A stretch of DNA of 64,000 nucleotides from Verrucomicrobiia bacterium (lineage in GTDB: Bacteria; Verrucomicrobiota; Verrucomicrobiia; Opitutales; Opitutaceae). Shown piece after piece: positions 50,596 through 61,558 of this stretch. Below the pieces are notes generated by a model. That model did not search any database. It was not told where the DNA came from and saw nothing but the letters and a program-made list of their open reading frames with translations. Within the stretch, counting starts at the first letter, position 1. Every line of letters begins with the position of its first letter. A program made the translations under genes and the position numbers. The stretch lies in the NCBI GenBank assembly GCA_011525695.1, contig WYBX01000022.1:47732-111731 (forward strand), written 5' to 3'.

Positions 50596-51196
50596 GGCGG
50601 CGGGAGCAAAGTACCCGGCACCACGGCTAGCAAGCCCGCGCCGGATCCGCGGAGATTGCAAGTGGCAGCGGCGTCCCGCCGCTGAAATGCATTCCAGAGT
50701 GCATTGCCACGGCGGGACACCGTCGGGTCCACAACATCCCGAACCTCGTTCATGGAGGGCCGTGCTCCGTCACGGCCATGAAGACCGATCCGCTGCGCAG
50801 AATGATAATCCCATCAGGTTTGTGGACGACGCGGAGGTCCCTCCAGGAATTGGCCTTCGAATCTCGGAGCCGGAATTGGGTTCATGGAGGGCCGTGCTCC
50901 GTCACGGCCATGAAGACCAGGCGGTCCTGGCCGGTAAAAGAAAGCCCCCGCACGTGGCGGGGGCTGTAGTCGGGGTCGGGAGCTTCGCAGCGTGAGACGA
51001 CCAAGCAATGGGAGGGTCGCCACGGATGCCGGCCCGGATTAGCTCGGACGTTTGCTCATGAGGTCCGATTTCAATCGGAACTGTATGGTTGGACCGCGGC
51101 GCCGCAGTGTTCGCACCGAACGCGGCCCGTTCGACAAGCTCAGCGCTCCGAGCCTGTCGACGAGCCAGGGCGCCGCATGCCCATGGAATATCCGGG
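50596..51196. repeat. Gene-free gap with two copies of a dispersed repeat
   Basis: About 600 bp with no supported gene. TGGAGGGCCGTGCTCCGTCA starts near 50753 and 50885, each followed by CGGCCATGAAGACC. The first copy continues through GCTGCGCAGAATGA to GGTTTGTGGACG, as near 47069. A terminator (50933-50964) follows the second. CGTTCGACAAGCTCAGCGCT at about 51127 looks like another common dispersed element. Confidence 0.65.
50933..50964 (-). terminator. Intrinsic terminator, minus strand, downstream of the TonB receptor
   Basis: GCCCCCGC (50944-50951) and GCGGGGGC (50957-50964) pair with loop ACGTG. On the minus strand the stem is followed by TTTCTTTT. It lies 230 bp after the receptor stop and is the first clear end for that transcript. 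Confidence 0.75.
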
Positions 51197-54100
51197 TTAG
51201 AACGTTCCCTTCACGCCAAGTGACATCTGGACGCCAAACTCCTCATGCCGGTAAGGCTGGGCATACAGCGCGGACTCGGCACTGTAACGTTCGAGGACCT
51301 GCGGCTCGTTCAGGATGTTGCGCGCATTCGCGAACAGCTTGAACCGGCTCGAAAGGACATATTCGACATTGGCATCGATATTATAGCGTGAGTCGTAATA
51401 TTCAAAGAACCCGTTGTTCGCACCATATTGGTTGCCCGTTTGGGGCGAGTTCTTCTGTTTGCCGCGGTAGTTCCAGGTGACGCGGGCGCTCAGCGGCCGT
51501 TTGTTCCAGCTCAGGCTGAAGTTGCCGCTCTTGGAGATGAACCGCCGGAAGTCGGCGCCATTCGGTCCTTCGAGATGGAGCATCGTGCCATTGGTGCTGA
51601 TGCTGAAATTGCGCGTCCATTCCGGCAGGAAGTCGAAGTTAAGCTGCCGGATGTAGTTGAACTCTGCGCCAGAGATCTTCGCATCGCCCACGTTCACTCG
51701 CGTCTCGACCGTCCAGTTGAGATAACGCTCGTCGAGTCCGACCTCGGTCGCGAGTTCCGGCGTCAATGGACCGCTGATGGTGCCCCAGAAATCGGTGAGG
51801 TTTTTCTGGAAGGCCCCGATGGAGGCCACGCCGCCGCGCCCGAAGTAATATTCCAGGGACACGTCGAAGTTGTCAGCCGTCCAGGGACGAAGTCCGGGAT
51901 TGCGAACATCGATCGTCCCCGGCTGGGTGGGATCCGAGTCATCCTCATCGATGTCGGCAGTGGGAATGATGTCCGCATAGTCCGGCCGGCCGAGCGTCTT
52001 GGCATAGGCGAACCGGGCGATGAGGTTGTTCGTGATGTTGTAGTTGAGGTGCAGGCTGGGATAGAAGTCATCGTACTCCCGGTCAGCGGTGTGACCGCGT
52101 TCCACGCGGATCAGCCGGAGTTCGTCCAGTGAGCCGGCGGTGCCCGCATCCGGCCGGCGGACCCGCTGGATTCCCGCCGTCGCCGGATCGGCATCGACAT
52201 ACTCTCCGCTGGCGGTGCGCTGCCAGACGGCATCGGGATTGCTCAGCACGCCCTCGCCCTCGTTCTCGGTCTTCTCGAATCGCACGCCGGTGACGAAACC
52301 CAGCCGGTTGTCCAGCAGCTTGCCCTCGAACTGGATATAGGCGGCGCTGACCCGTTCGCTGATCCTTTCGGAGGCGTTGATTCGTGCAGTCTCGGCCTGG
52401 ACGCCGTCCTGAGCCGACGTGCCCGTGCGATCGCGGAAATGGCTCGGGTTCTCGCGAAAATAGGCCGCGAGTTTGTAGGGGTCGATCCACTGGATCGGCG
52501 GTTCGCCGAAGTGCGGGTCGGCGCCGACATAATTCGTGTTCAGAAACTGGCCGGCATTGTCGTCGGGCGAATTGGGGATCCCATCGGCGCCGACAAACGT
52601 CCACCGTTCCGTGTACCGGCGGTTGTCGCGCTCCTCCTCCCGCACGGATACGCCGAGGGTGACTTCGATGGGCATATTGAGGATGTCGAACTCGCGCCCG
52701 GCATTGGCGAACGCGCCCTTCATCTTGGCCTTGCCGTCGACCGGGCTGTTCTGCGCCGTATTGATCCGGTAGTTCTCGAGCACATAGGGATTGAGCGGGT
52801 TGCCCGCGGAATCCAGCACCTCCCAATCGTGGTTCGGGAAGTTGATATTGTCCGCACGCACCATCGCCACGCCGGGTAGGATGGTACCGACATTCGAGAA
52901 ATGATCGCGGGCGAGTTCCCGATACCAGGTCTTGGATTTCGCGCCGTGGATGCCACCGTCAATTGCCCAATCCACGCCATCGAACTCGTAGCGCAGGTTG
53001 ACGACCTTGGTGTCGCCGAGCTTGTCGCGCCAGGAGCCGCCCTGGGTGACCGAGGCGCGGCCGGTGGCGCTCTGCACAAAGGTCGGGCCCCAGTCCAGCC
53101 GGGTGCCGGAGGAAGGCGTCGGTGCCGGGTTGGTCCCCACGTTGAAGTTCAGGTTTCGGTTGGCGAAAAATGCCTTGTAGTAGTTGTCCTGCACCGAGAG
53201 CGAAAGCAGGTGCTGCGGTGCGAATTTCCAGTCGGCCTTGGCGCTGATCGAGGCGCGATGGGTGTTCTTCGGGCCATCCTGGAGCTGCCATTGCTGCAGG
53301 TAGGGATTCTGCGGGGTGGCGCCGGCCTGGTTGTAGTTCCACGTCGTCTGCCACCGGTGCTGCTCGTTATACTGGTTGGAACTCAGGCCGGTGATGACGA
53401 GGCCGAAGGTGTCGCTGACCGGCAGCGTATAGTCGAAATCGAATCCCGGCAGAACCTTGTAGCTGCCATGCTTGCCCGGCCCCGCCGTCTTCTTGAACGG
53501 GTTCGGCTCCTCGTGATTGAAATTCACGTAGGCACGATAGTTGAACTGGGCCCCGCGGCGCTCGAAGGCGCTCTTGCTGATCAGGTTGACCGCCCCGCCC
53601 AGCGAGTCCGCCGGGCTCGATGGCGTCGGCACCTTTGTGACCTCCACCCGGGAGGCATTGTTGATTGAGACCTGTTCGAATTCGAAGACCCGGCCGGAAC
53701 TGCCGGAAGCGGAGCTCGTGGTCCGCATGCCATCGATGGACACACTGGTGAATCGATCGGAGAATCCCCGCACCGATACGGTGCGGACATCGGCGGCGAC
53801 GTAGTCGACCGTCACGCCCGGCAGGTATTTCAGGAATTCGCCCACGTTGCCTTCCGTCACGTCGCCGAAGGCGTCGGCGGCCATGACCACTTTTACGTTG
53901 GGGGCGTGCCGCTGCTCGTTGATCGCCAGTGAGGCACCCTCGAACTCGCGCTGCGCCGAGACCGTGAACGTGTCCAGCTGTACCGTGCTGCCATAGCGTT
54001 CCGCACTGCTGAGGCTGATGTCAGCCGGGGTCGTCTGACCGGCAGTCACCGTCACGCTCGTGGTTGCGGGATCGAGTCCCGAGTACGACGCATTCAACGT

Positions 54101-54343
54101 CACCGGCCCGGCCGGGACATTGGTGATCCGATACTGGCCGAAGTCATTGGTGATCGCCTGCAGATTGGTGCCCTGCACGGCGACGACGACATTGCCAAGG
54201 TAGCGGCCGGTGCCGGCGTTGAGGACCCGGCCCTCGATCGTGCCGGTGGATCCGGACTGCGCCATTGCCAGTGCTGTGAATACGAGCCCGCCAAGGATGG
54301 CGATGCAGGTATGAATTATCCCCCTGAGTCTTGTTTGGTTCAT
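51197..54343 (-). CDS. TonB-dependent outer-membrane receptor with CarboxypepD-reg-like domain
   Basis: 1048 aa. Signal peptide 1-28 (ILGGLVFTALAMAQ), then a carboxypeptidase-regulatory-like beta sandwich (GTIEGRVLNAGTGRYLGNVV, 33-115), a plug (NVGEFLKYLPGVTVDYVAAD, VSVRGFSDRFTSVSIDGMRT, KVPTPSSPADSLGGAVNLIS) and a 22-strand barrel ending in GVQMSLGVKGTF. Such receptors import large substrates, often glycans, with TonB energy. No SusD-like partner is visible. The adjacent DUF4861 gene on the same strand hints at carbohydrate use, but 612 bp with repeats lie between. Confidence 0.93.
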   Translation of the reverse strand: MNQTRLRGIIHTCIAILGGLVFTALAMAQSGSTGTIEGRVLNAGTGRYLGNVVVAVQGTNLQAITNDFGQYRITNVPAGPVTLNASYSGLDPATTSVTVTAGQTTPADISLSSAERYGSTVQLDTFTVSAQREFEGASLAINEQRHAPNVKVVMAADAFGDVTEGNVGEFLKYLPGVTVDYVAADVRTVSVRGFSDRFTSVSIDGMRTTSSASGSSGRVFEFEQVSINNASRVEVTKVPTPSSPADSLGGAVNLISKSAFERRGAQFNYRAYVNFNHEEPNPFKKTAGPGKHGSYKVLPGFDFDYTLPVSDTFGLVITGLSSNQYNEQHRWQTTWNYNQAGATPQNPYLQQWQLQDGPKNTHRASISAKADWKFAPQHLLSLSVQDNYYKAFFANRNLNFNVGTNPAPTPSSGTRLDWGPTFVQSATGRASVTQGGSWRDKLGDTKVVNLRYEFDGVDWAIDGGIHGAKSKTWYRELARDHFSNVGTILPGVAMVRADNINFPNHDWEVLDSAGNPLNPYVLENYRINTAQNSPVDGKAKMKGAFANAGREFDILNMPIEVTLGVSVREEERDNRRYTERWTFVGADGIPNSPDDNAGQFLNTNYVGADPHFGEPPIQWIDPYKLAAYFRENPSHFRDRTGTSAQDGVQAETARINASERISERVSAAYIQFEGKLLDNRLGFVTGVRFEKTENEGEGVLSNPDAVWQRTASGEYVDADPATAGIQRVRRPDAGTAGSLDELRLIRVERGHTADREYDDFYPSLHLNYNITNNLIARFAYAKTLGRPDYADIIPTADIDEDDSDPTQPGTIDVRNPGLRPWTADNFDVSLEYYFGRGGVASIGAFQKNLTDFWGTISGPLTPELATEVGLDERYLNWTVETRVNVGDAKISGAEFNYIRQLNFDFLPEWTRNFSISTNGTMLHLEGPNGADFRRFISKSGNFSLSWNKRPLSARVTWNYRGKQKNSPQTGNQYGANNGFFEYYDSRYNIDANVEYVLSSRFKLFANARNILNEPQVLERYSAESALYAQPYRHEEFGVQMSLGVKGTF

Positions 54344-54954
54344 GTTTGGTTTGGTTCATGGCAGGTAGGCGGGAACTGGACGCGCCCGGCGGTGCCAAGG
54401 CCGGCCGGGAGGTCGGGGGGCCAGTTCGAGTTGCAGGTGCAATTGGGCGCGCACGGGACGTGGAATTCACCCCGGGCGCTATGGCGTCAGGTCTTGAGTA
54501 CGCCGCTAAATCCTTGGTGGAGTTTCGAAGTGCAGCCCGGTCCAGATCGGGGTGGAGTGGTCCCGATCCGTGCGTGGGATTTTGGAGCGCCGAAGCAACT
54601 CAATTTGCCATCCCCGTCAAGCCCGCGGATCTTGATTATAAGGATTTTGTATCAAGACGGGCGCTTTCCGCATGGCTGATGGGAAATTTTCCTGCAGCGG
54701 CTGTCAGGATGTATAAGGTTAGACCCGACTTTCCGCTCAGATAGAGCCGACCTACGAGCGGCTCCTTCGGAGGAGCTTGGCTTTGCCTGAAGTAGGTCAG
54801 GTTTCCACCTGCTTCGGGGTTTTTTTCGGAAGCGTTCGGCTTCAAACCGTGAGGCGACGGTGCTTCGGGATTGATAGAGCCGACCTGCTGGGTGACCTGC
54901 AGGACCCGACCTACGGGCGCAGCTCAGGTCTCCGCCCTGACCCGGGAATGCCGG
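54344..54954. other. Gene-free gap upstream of the TonB receptor
   Basis: About 610 bp without a supported gene. A 13-bp direct repeat ATAGAGCCGACCT lies at 54741 and 54874. A strong plus-strand terminator is at 54786-54826. The receptor's promoter should lie in the part nearest 54344; I see no sure boxes. Confidence 0.6.
54786..54826 (+). terminator. Orphan intrinsic terminator on the plus strand
   Basis: CCTGAAGTAGGT (54786-54797) and ACCTGCTTCGGG (54807-54818) pair over 12 positions with two G-T pairs, followed by GT and seven T (54820-54826). No plus-strand gene precedes it, so it may end a small RNA. Confidence 0.65.
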
Positions 54955-56193
54955 CTACCTGACTGGTGCGATGGCGATCCGGACGGGCGAGCGGGCGCGA
55001 GCGGCTGCGATTGCCACGCAGACCTCCCAGTCCGCGCGCGTGGCAAACTGTCCGCTGCGGGACCAGCCAGCGCCGGCGTAATAGCGCAGCGGTTTCCCGG
55101 ATTCCGCGCGCGCCAGGACCAGCTGGTTGAGACTGTCCTCCGTGAAGCCGGCGAATGCATCAGGCAGCACGATCACGGCGGTCCCGATTGCGCCGTTGTC
55201 CTTTTGCTCGGTCCATTGGGAAAGGTAGGTGGCCTTTGGATCAGTGGTGAACGAGATGCTCGGGGCCTGATCGCGGTTGGCATTGTTCTTGTTCAATCCG
55301 ATGCCGACCGTGAGTTCCCTGGCGCTGCCTTCGACCACGGTGAAGGAGCTTTCGATCAGGTCGAAATTGTGGCCGGCATCCACGGTGAACCGCTTCGTTT
55401 CCGCCACTTTCAGACCGCCGGCTTCCCAGGCATCGTACGTCAGCTCGAAAATCGCGCGAATGGGACCATTGGCGAGCACCTTCCATTGGGTGTAGTTTCC
55501 GCTGACGTGCAGCCTCTGGCCGTCCCAGATGCCGAGCCCGCCGCAGCCCCGCGACGGACCGACCTGGAACATGTCCATGCCTTCTCCCTGATCCTTGTGA
55601 TAGTGGTCGTGGCCCTTGTTGTACCAGCGATCGACAATCGGGTACGTGACCCGCTTGCACCAGACATCAAGCCCGCTCGTGACGAGCACCTCCTTTCTTA
55701 TTCCGGCCGGGGCGGGCGCGGCGAGAGCCGGACCATAGGTGCGATGCCCAATACGATCGTTTTCCCAGGCGAAATCGTCGAGCCGCTCCGGGACGTAGCG
55801 GGCAAAGACCCTCGCGGGAAAGACAGGCGCGACCGTGTCGATGCGTTCGACGGTGAACGTGGCGGTCTTTTCGCCGGCGGCAAAATCGTGCTGGAACAGC
55901 AATTCCCCATAGGCAATGCCCCGGCCCTCGGGATCCTTCGCCTGCGGCGCGATGTTCGTCACCTGGTAGGGCAGGACGCGGCCATGGGCGTCCTTCACGG
56001 CGATCTTCTGGAGCAATGCGCCCGGAAGGTTCCTGGCGACGTCTGCCCACGGCACGGCGATCATTTCGGCGGGCCGCGCGATGCCGAGGTCATGGGTGAC
56101 GACGACGGTCATCTTTTCCGCCCGGGAGGCGGAGCCTGTGAAACATCCTGCCGAGAGCAGCAGGACGATGCTGGGAAGGAGGCTGAATTTCAT
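54955..56193 (-). CDS. DUF4861 family exported protein
   Basis: 412 aa from ATG 56193. Signal peptide MKFSLLPSIVLLLSAGCFTG has AGC, so lipoprotein processing at Cys17 is possible. DRWYNKGHDHYHKDQGEGMD, then FQVGPSRGCGGLGIWDGQRL are the conserved DUF4861 core, rich in His, Asp and Gly. Late motifs include WSRSGQFATRADWEVCVA. Members are found near polysaccharide-lyase and TonB genes, and the beta-sandwich fold may bind carbohydrate. Biochemical role unknown. Confidence 0.85.
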   Translation of the reverse strand: MKFSLLPSIVLLLSAGCFTGSASRAEKMTVVVTHDLGIARPAEMIAVPWADVARNLPGALLQKIAVKDAHGRVLPYQVTNIAPQAKDPEGRGIAYGELLFQHDFAAGEKTATFTVERIDTVAPVFPARVFARYVPERLDDFAWENDRIGHRTYGPALAAPAPAGIRKEVLVTSGLDVWCKRVTYPIVDRWYNKGHDHYHKDQGEGMDMFQVGPSRGCGGLGIWDGQRLHVSGNYTQWKVLANGPIRAIFELTYDAWEAGGLKVAETKRFTVDAGHNFDLIESSFTVVEGSARELTVGIGLNKNNANRDQAPSISFTTDPKATYLSQWTEQKDNGAIGTAVIVLPDAFAGFTEDSLNQLVLARAESGKPLRYYAGAGWSRSGQFATRADWEVCVAIAAARARSPVRIAIAPVR

Positions 56194-56410
56194 TGCGAGG
56201 GTTGATCGGTCGTGCCGCGGGATCGCAGGCCGGCGAAGAGCCGGACTTTCAGGACTGAATCGGAGTAGCCGCAGGGAGTCCTGCTCCCGGCCATCCTCCG
56301 CGATTGGAGGTGCCGCGCCTCCGCGCATTTTGCGGATTCGCGGTCATGGATTGCCGGCGCCGGCGGTCGCGGGCGCCAGTCCGGGGCTTCAGCCACTCTC
56401 GCTCCCGCGC

Positions 56411-56448
56411 GTGCGATTCGATGTCGCAGCTGCGACATCGAATCGCAC
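56411..56448. repeat. Perfect 38-bp dispersed palindrome
   Basis: GTGCGATTCGATGTCGCAG and its exact complement meet at the centre. The unit at 22114-22151 is the same with two changes. It lies between the DUF4861 and PfkB genes, just before GGGAGGCAGAAGGCCTCC. Confidence 0.9.
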
Positions 56449-56470
56449 GGGAGGCAGAAGGCCTCCTTCC

Positions 56471-57505
56471 TTACCGCGAAGGGGCGAGCGCCATCGCCCG
56501 GGGGTGCAGCACCTGCCAGTGCGCTTCGGGAATAATCGGGCCCATGTGCATCACCGTTTCCGCGCCCAGCAGCGACGCGAGCGCACCGCAATCCGGCAGC
56601 GGCCAGCCGCGCAGATAACCGAACAGGAAGCCGGCCGCCCAGGCATCACCCGCCCCATTCGTGTCTATGACGTCGGCCACAGCGACGGGCTCGATCCGGT
56701 GCAGGTTGCCTTCGTGGGCAAGCCAGGCACCCGCCTTGCCGACCTTGACGGCCGCAACGACCCCGAGGTCGGCCAGCCGCCGGGCGAGCACCGGATAGTC
56801 GCTGTCGGGATCGGAAAACAGCGCGCGAATCTCATCCTCGTTGGCGAAGACGACATCGATGCCCTTGTGAAACTGTCCGAACAGCCAGTCCCGCGAGGCG
56901 TGGACGACCTCGAACGAGGACAGATCGAGACTGGTCGTGCAACCGGCAGCCCGCGCGGCAGCGAGTACGGCGTCGGCGAGGGCGCGGTCGAAAACCAGAT
57001 ATCCCTCGACATGGGCGTGGCGGCAGCCCTGGAAGTCGGCGACGGTGATTTCCCCGGGCGCGAGGGTCAGCGCCGCCCCGAGGTGCGTGCGCATCGTCCG
57101 CTGGGCGTCGGGCGTGACCAGGGCGAGGCAGCGGGCATTGGGGAGCGCGCCGGACTTGAACCGGCTGCCATCCACGCCAGCGGCTTCGAAAATCCGGCGA
57201 TAAATGCGCGCGAGTTCATCCTGGCCGAGCTTGCCGAGAAAGGTGGTGCGTAGTCCGAGCCGCGCCGCGTTGAAGCTGGCGTTGGCCGCGGACCCGCCAG
57301 TGGAGTAGGCGGGAGGTCCCTCGAGCAGCCCAATCAGCCGTTCCATCTCCGCGTGTTCGACGAGGACCATTCCGCCCTTGTCGCCGGCCACGTATCGTTG
57401 GAGGAACTCGTCGGGAACGCGGGCGAGGAGATCCATGATCGGCGAACCAACCCCGATCAGTTCGAAGCCGGGCGAGGTGGGGTCAGGGGCGGATGGATTG
57501 CTCAC
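56471..57505 (-). CDS. PfkB-family carbohydrate (adenosine/ribokinase-like) kinase
   Basis: 344 aa, GTG start. ELIGVGSPIMDLLARVPDEF is the N-terminal strand, PAYSTGGSAANASFNAARLG the first PfkB signature, and VADVIDTNGAGDAWAAGFLF the second with catalytic Asp in the anion hole loop DTNGAGDA. The spacing resembles the adenosine kinase/sugar kinase branch. Substrate unknown. The GTG overlaps the stop of the preceding small gene (GTGA). Confidence 0.9.
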   Translation of the reverse strand: MSNPSAPDPTSPGFELIGVGSPIMDLLARVPDEFLQRYVAGDKGGMVLVEHAEMERLIGLLEGPPAYSTGGSAANASFNAARLGLRTTFLGKLGQDELARIYRRIFEAAGVDGSRFKSGALPNARCLALVTPDAQRTMRTHLGAALTLAPGEITVADFQGCRHAHVEGYLVFDRALADAVLAAARAAGCTTSLDLSSFEVVHASRDWLFGQFHKGIDVVFANEDEIRALFSDPDSDYPVLARRLADLGVVAAVKVGKAGAWLAHEGNLHRIEPVAVADVIDTNGAGDAWAAGFLFGYLRGWPLPDCGALASLLGAETVMHMGPIIPEAHWQVLHPRAMALAPSR

Positions 57506-57885
57506 GTGGTAACAGTCAGGTCCGTGGCGAGGAGCGGTTCGTCGTCGATTTCGATCAGGAGCGCGTATTCCCCCGCCTCAGGAAAGGTGAGGTTGCGGAT
57601 TTCGTTGATCAGATTGATGCGATGCAAGGGGCTCTGCGATTCGAAGGGGCGTTCGAGCAGCGGGAGCGGGGTGGCGTCGCCAAGGCCCATCGAGATCCGG
57701 AGCTTGTGGGGGCCCGGGGCGCAGTCCGTGATGGTCAGGAACCAGATCATGAACGGGTGCATGACCGGGAAGTGGCGCGCCTGGATATTGGAGAAGATTC
57801 CGAGGATCGTGTGCTTGCCCGAGCTCGGATCGACGTGGACGGCGTCGCAGGTGAGCCAGGCAAGGAGCTGCGGTTTGGAAGTCAC
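57502..57885 (-). CDS. Small conserved protein, DUF6941-like
   Basis: 127 aa, GTG start. LLAWLTCDAVHVDPSSGKHT, then ILGIFSNIQARHFPVMHPFM fit the short beta-rich protein family annotated as DUF6941, found in many bacteria with a conserved C-D-x-[AV] near the start. No signal peptide. Function unknown. It is coupled to the PfkB kinase gene. Confidence 0.7.
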   Translation of the reverse strand: MTSKPQLLAWLTCDAVHVDPSSGKHTILGIFSNIQARHFPVMHPFMIWFLTITDCAPGPHKLRISMGLGDATPLPLLERPFESQSPLHRINLINEIRNLTFPEAGEYALLIEIDDEPLLATDLTVTT

Positions 57886-57966
57886 CGGCAGAGCAGTGCG
57901 CCGGCGAAGCGGCGGCGCAATTTATTTTTGCTTGGAGTGGTGCGGCAGGCGGGGCTTGGTGGGTGG

Positions 57967-58170
57967 GTGCACATTGCGCAGGTCACCCAGCAGACCACGA
58001 CGGTGGATTTGAGCGGATATCCGCAGTGGCTCGTCGTGCTGGTGGGCACGCTGGTGGCGGCGGCCGTCCTGTGGATCATGATGAAGCTGCTGAAGTGGAC
58101 GCTCTGGCTGCTGATCCTGGGCGTGCTGATTGGCGGGATCGTGTGGTCGGGCTGGCTGCTGCTTAACTGA
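57967..58170 (+). CDS. Small membrane protein upstream of pyrG
   Basis: 67 aa if GTG 57967 is used; GTGs at 57937 and 57940 are alternatives. A polar N-terminus (AQVTQQTTTVDLSGYPQ) is followed by WLVVLVGTLVAAAVLWIMMK and LLILGVLIGGIVWSGWLLLN, two membrane spans separated by a Lys-Trp turn. It has no known family. It stops 93 bp before pyrG. Confidence 0.5.
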   Translation: MHIAQVTQQTTTVDLSGYPQWLVVLVGTLVAAAVLWIMMKLLKWTLWLLILGVLIGGIVWSGWLLLN

Positions 58171-60075
<1,905 letters not shown>

Positions 60076-60137
60076 ATGGTTGCGGTTTGGGTTTCCTTTT
60101 CAGGGCCGAAGGGGTTTTGGTCAGCGGTCGCGCCACC

Positions 60138-60941
60138 ATGATCTTCGACTCGAAAAGACTGCTCCTGATTGCCGGCCCGTGTTCGCTTGAAAACGAGCAG
60201 GTGACGCGAGCCGTGGCCTCGGAACTCGGCAGCCTGGGCCGGGCTTATCCCGAACTGAACATCGTGTTCAAGGGATCCTACGACAAGGCGAACCGGACCT
60301 CGCTGGCTGGCGAGCGGGGAACGGGGATGGAGGCCGGGCTCGCGCTCCTGGCACTGGTGAAGTCCGAATATGGCTTCCCGGTGCTCACGGACGTCCACGA
60401 GACGTCGCACGTTCAGCCGGTGGCCGCCGTGTGTGACGTGGTGCAGATCCCGGCCTTTCTTTGCCGGCAGACGGATCTGCTGTTGGCGGCCGCCGCGACC
60501 GGCCGGGTGGTGAACGTGAAGAAAGGCCAGTTTCTCTCGCCGCAGGAAATGCCATTCGTGGTCGGCAAGCTGAAGGATGGCGGCGCGCAGGAGATTTGGC
60601 AGACCGAACGGGGGACGACATTTGGTTACCAGAACCTGGTCGTCGACATGCGGTCGTTCGCGATCATGCGGCGGAGCGGCTGTCCGACGGTGTTCGATGC
60701 CACGCACAGCGTGCAGCTGCCGGGGGCGGGTGGGGGAAAGAGCGGCGGCCAGCGTGAATTTGTCCCGCCGCTCGCCCGGGCGGCGGTGGCGGCCGGTGCC
60801 GACGGGTTGTTCATCGAGACCCATCCTGATCCGGCGAGCGCGATCAGCGACGGGCCGAACATGGTGCCCTTGGCGGAGCTGCCGCAGCTGATCGAGTCAT
60901 GCCTGGCGGTCTGGCGGGCAACCCGTCGGCCGTGCAAGTGA
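60138..60941 (+). CDS. kdsA: 3-deoxy-8-phosphooctulonate synthase (Kdo8P synthase)
   Basis: 267 aa from ATG 60138. [20 protein letters not shown] is the PEP-binding start of the TIM barrel. [44 protein letters not shown] and [11 protein letters not shown] are the KdsA motifs. The C-terminal [18 protein letters not shown] completes the active site. It joins arabinose 5-phosphate to PEP in the Kdo branch of LPS synthesis. [13 protein letters not shown] (about 170) indicates the usual loop. Confidence 0.97.
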   Translation: MIFDSKRLLLIAGPCSLENEQVTRAVASELGSLGRAYPELNIVFKGSYDKANRTSLAGERGTGMEAGLALLALVKSEYGFPVLTDVHETSHVQPVAAVCDVVQIPAFLCRQTDLLLAAAATGRVVNVKKGQFLSPQEMPFVVGKLKDGGAQEIWQTERGTTFGYQNLVVDMRSFAIMRRSGCPTVFDATHSVQLPGAGGGKSGGQREFVPPLARAAVAAGADGLFIETHPDPASAISDGPNMVPLAELPQLIESCLAVWRATRRPCK

Positions 60942-61081
60942 CGCCAGGGTTCGGCGGCAATGGTTTGCCTGTGTTTCACGTGCCAGCCCGACGGGTTGCT
61001 AAGTTTTAGTCCTGTGCCGCGGCTTTAGCCCCCTTGACCAGCCGCCGCCGGGTCGCACACTGCGCGACAACCAATCCCTGG

Positions 61082-61558
61082 ATGGAAACATATTTAATTG
61101 ACGTGCCGATGCCCTCGATGGGTGCCACGGTGAACGAGCTCACCGTCATCAGTCTCAAGACCGAGCCCGGTGCCCGTGTCACCAAGGGCCAGCGGATTGC
61201 GGATCTGGAGAGCGACAAGTCGGTCTTCGAGTTCGAGTCGCCCTGTGACGGGACGATTCGGGCGATTCTGGTGCAGGCGGGCGACGTGAAGCCGGCCGGC
61301 GCGCCGTTTCTGCAGATTGAGACGGCCGATGGCTCGCTGCGGCATCTGGAATCGAAGGGCGGCTTGGCACATCCGGCTCCGGCGGCTGCGGCCGCGGCCA
61401 AGCCGGCCGCCGCCCTGATCTGGACCCCGCGCGCGACGAAACTGGCCCAGGAGGCCGGGCTGGATCCGACGACGGTTTCGGGCATCGAGGCGACCGGGCC
61501 GGGCGGGAGGGTTTCGGGCGACGATGTCACCCGCTACCTGGCGGCGCGAAAATCTTGA
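61082..61558 (+). CDS. Free-standing lipoyl domain plus peripheral subunit-binding domain
   Basis: 158 aa from ATG 61082. Residues 1-82 are a lipoyl domain: VPMPSMGATVNELTVISLKT, then DLESDKSVFEFESPCDGTI with lipoylatable Lys46 in the ESDKS turn. An Ala/Pro linker (95-112) leads to a subunit-binding domain (115-153, TPRATKLAQEAGLDPTTVSG, then GPGGRVSGDDVTRYL). This is the N-terminal half of a 2-oxo-acid dehydrogenase E2, but the catalytic acyltransferase domain is absent. It is followed directly by a KAS III gene. Confidence 0.88.
   Translation: METYLIDVPMPSMGATVNELTVISLKTEPGARVTKGQRIADLESDKSVFEFESPCDGTIRAILVQAGDVKPAGAPFLQIETADGSLRHLESKGGLAHPAPAAAAAAKPAAALIWTPRATKLAQEAGLDPTTVSGIEATGPGGRVSGDDVTRYLAARKS

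Noticed and set aside
54331..54744. 137-aa plus-strand frame in the gap before the TonB receptor
   Set aside because: No domain, no plausible ribosome site, Arg/Pro/Gly composition typical of random GC-rich frames.
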